A stretch of 23,428 bases of DNA from an uncultured Peptoniphilus sp. (GTDB lineage: Bacteria; Bacillota; Clostridia; Tissierellales; Peptoniphilaceae), in NCBI GenBank assembly GCA_902488455.1, contig CABTWG010000014.1:1-23428 (forward strand). Reading direction: 5' to 3'. The notes below the pieces were generated by a model. That model saw nothing but the letters and a program-made list of their open reading frames with translations. It did no database searches and was not told the DNA's origin. The position numbers and the translations under genes were made by a program. Shown piece by piece: positions 23,191-23,428 of the stretch (positions are counted from its first letter, which is position 1; the number at the start of each line of letters is the position of its first letter).

Positions 23191-23243
23191 AAAAAGAAGC
23201 TTGGTAGCTGCAGATAAATGCAGAGCTGCTAAGCTTCTTTTTA
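23191..23243. terminator. Terminator after the M20 hydrolase gene
   Basis: A long stem with left arm from 23194 (AAGAAGCTTGGTAGCT) pairs with AGCTGCTAAGCTTCTT ending at 23239, including two G-U pairs; the inner GC part closes a short loop. T-rich sequence follows on the plus strand and A-rich sequence precedes it, so it may work in both directions. Confidence 0.87.
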
Positions 23244-23277
23244 TTTAAAAATGGAGATAAATTTATATTATCTTTAA

Positions 23278-23325
23278 ATGCTTTACGTAAAGCATAAGAT
23301 TATTTTGATGCTTTACGTAAAGCGT
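23278..23325. repeat. Pair of identical 14-bp palindromes, 30 bp apart
   Basis: GCTTTACGTAAAGC is a perfect palindrome found at 23280-23293 and again at 23310-23323. The first copy extends to the 18-bp palindrome ATGCTTTACGTAAAGCAT (23278-23295); the second has one mismatched pair in that extension. The repeat interval is exactly 30 bp, close to three helical turns, which suits two protein dimers on one face of the DNA. No gene follows within the window. Confidence 0.75.
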
Positions 23326-23378
23326 GAGAACTGTTATTAATTTCATTTGTCGAGACTTTACCCTAGGAGGTTATACCC

Positions 23379-23418
23379 GTTCGACTTCGACGGCGATGCC
23401 GTCTCCGCTCAGGGTGAC
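23379..23418 (+). repeat. Dispersed intergenic repeat, copy 2
   Basis: This stretch matches 121-160 at 35 of 40 positions in the same orientation. Its internal stem is perfect here, GACGGC-GAT-GCCGTC; the partner copy has one mismatch in the stem. The element may continue beyond the window end at 23428. Confidence 0.7.
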
Positions 23419-23428
23419 TGCAGTTGGG

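Overview
The window looks like a chromosomal segment of a low-GC, strictly anaerobic Firmicute, most likely a Clostridia/Tissierellia relative such as the Peptoniphilus/Anaerococcus group. The evidence is the oxygen-sensitive class III ribonucleotide reductase NrdD/NrdG, a predicted Fe-S cysteine desulfidase, strong AGGAGG ribosome sites, frequent TTG starts, tight gene overlaps and AT-rich spacers. The genus is an inference from gene content. No rRNA, tRNA, CRISPR array, transposase or phage gene was found.

Layout. (1) 1-358 is a non-coding stretch holding one copy of a dispersed repeat and the prmA promoter. (2) 359-3614 is a translation-related operon, prmA-rsmE-mtaB-HIT, with overlapping or abutting genes, closed by a terminator. 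(3) 3692-5899 is a second overlapping operon: queH (queuosine synthesis), a CapA-like membrane-anchored phosphoesterase, and a C_GCAxxG_C_C cysteine-motif protein. (4) 5964-12569 is an AT-rich accessory island. A FadR/FCD-type GntR regulator is read leftward. Divergent from it is a six-gene operon: an octopine/nopaline dehydrogenase-family oxidoreductase, TRAP binding protein DctP, a two-gene UxaA/SuyAB-like lyase, and the TRAP permease pair DctQ and DctM. (5) 13138-14151 is a lone PTS_EIIC_2-type membrane protein, reverse strand. (6) 14260-16877 is nrdD-nrdG, reverse strand, with two NrdR-box-like sites upstream. (7) 17040-20082 is pyk and a cyuA-like L-cysteine desulfidase overlapping by 17 nt. 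(8) 20175-23138 is a divergent pair: a YfcC-family transporter and an AbgB-like M20 amidohydrolase. (9) 23139-23428 holds a terminator, two identical 14-bp palindromes 30 bp apart, and a second copy of the dispersed repeat.

How the genes work together. The island reads as one import-and-catabolism cassette. The TRAP system imports an organic acid using an ion gradient, the dehydrogenase and lyase convert it, and the GntR protein probably represses the operon through ATTGTA-T-TACAAT at the start of transcription. No sugar-acid kinase or aldolase is present, so the lyase product should be a 2-oxo acid that enters central metabolism directly. This is the best candidate here for an undescribed pathway. 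Pyruvate kinase and cysteine desulfidase both form pyruvate and are physically coupled. The YfcC/M20 pair suggests uptake and hydrolysis of an amide or acyl-amino acid.

All functional calls come from reading sequence motifs; no database search was run.
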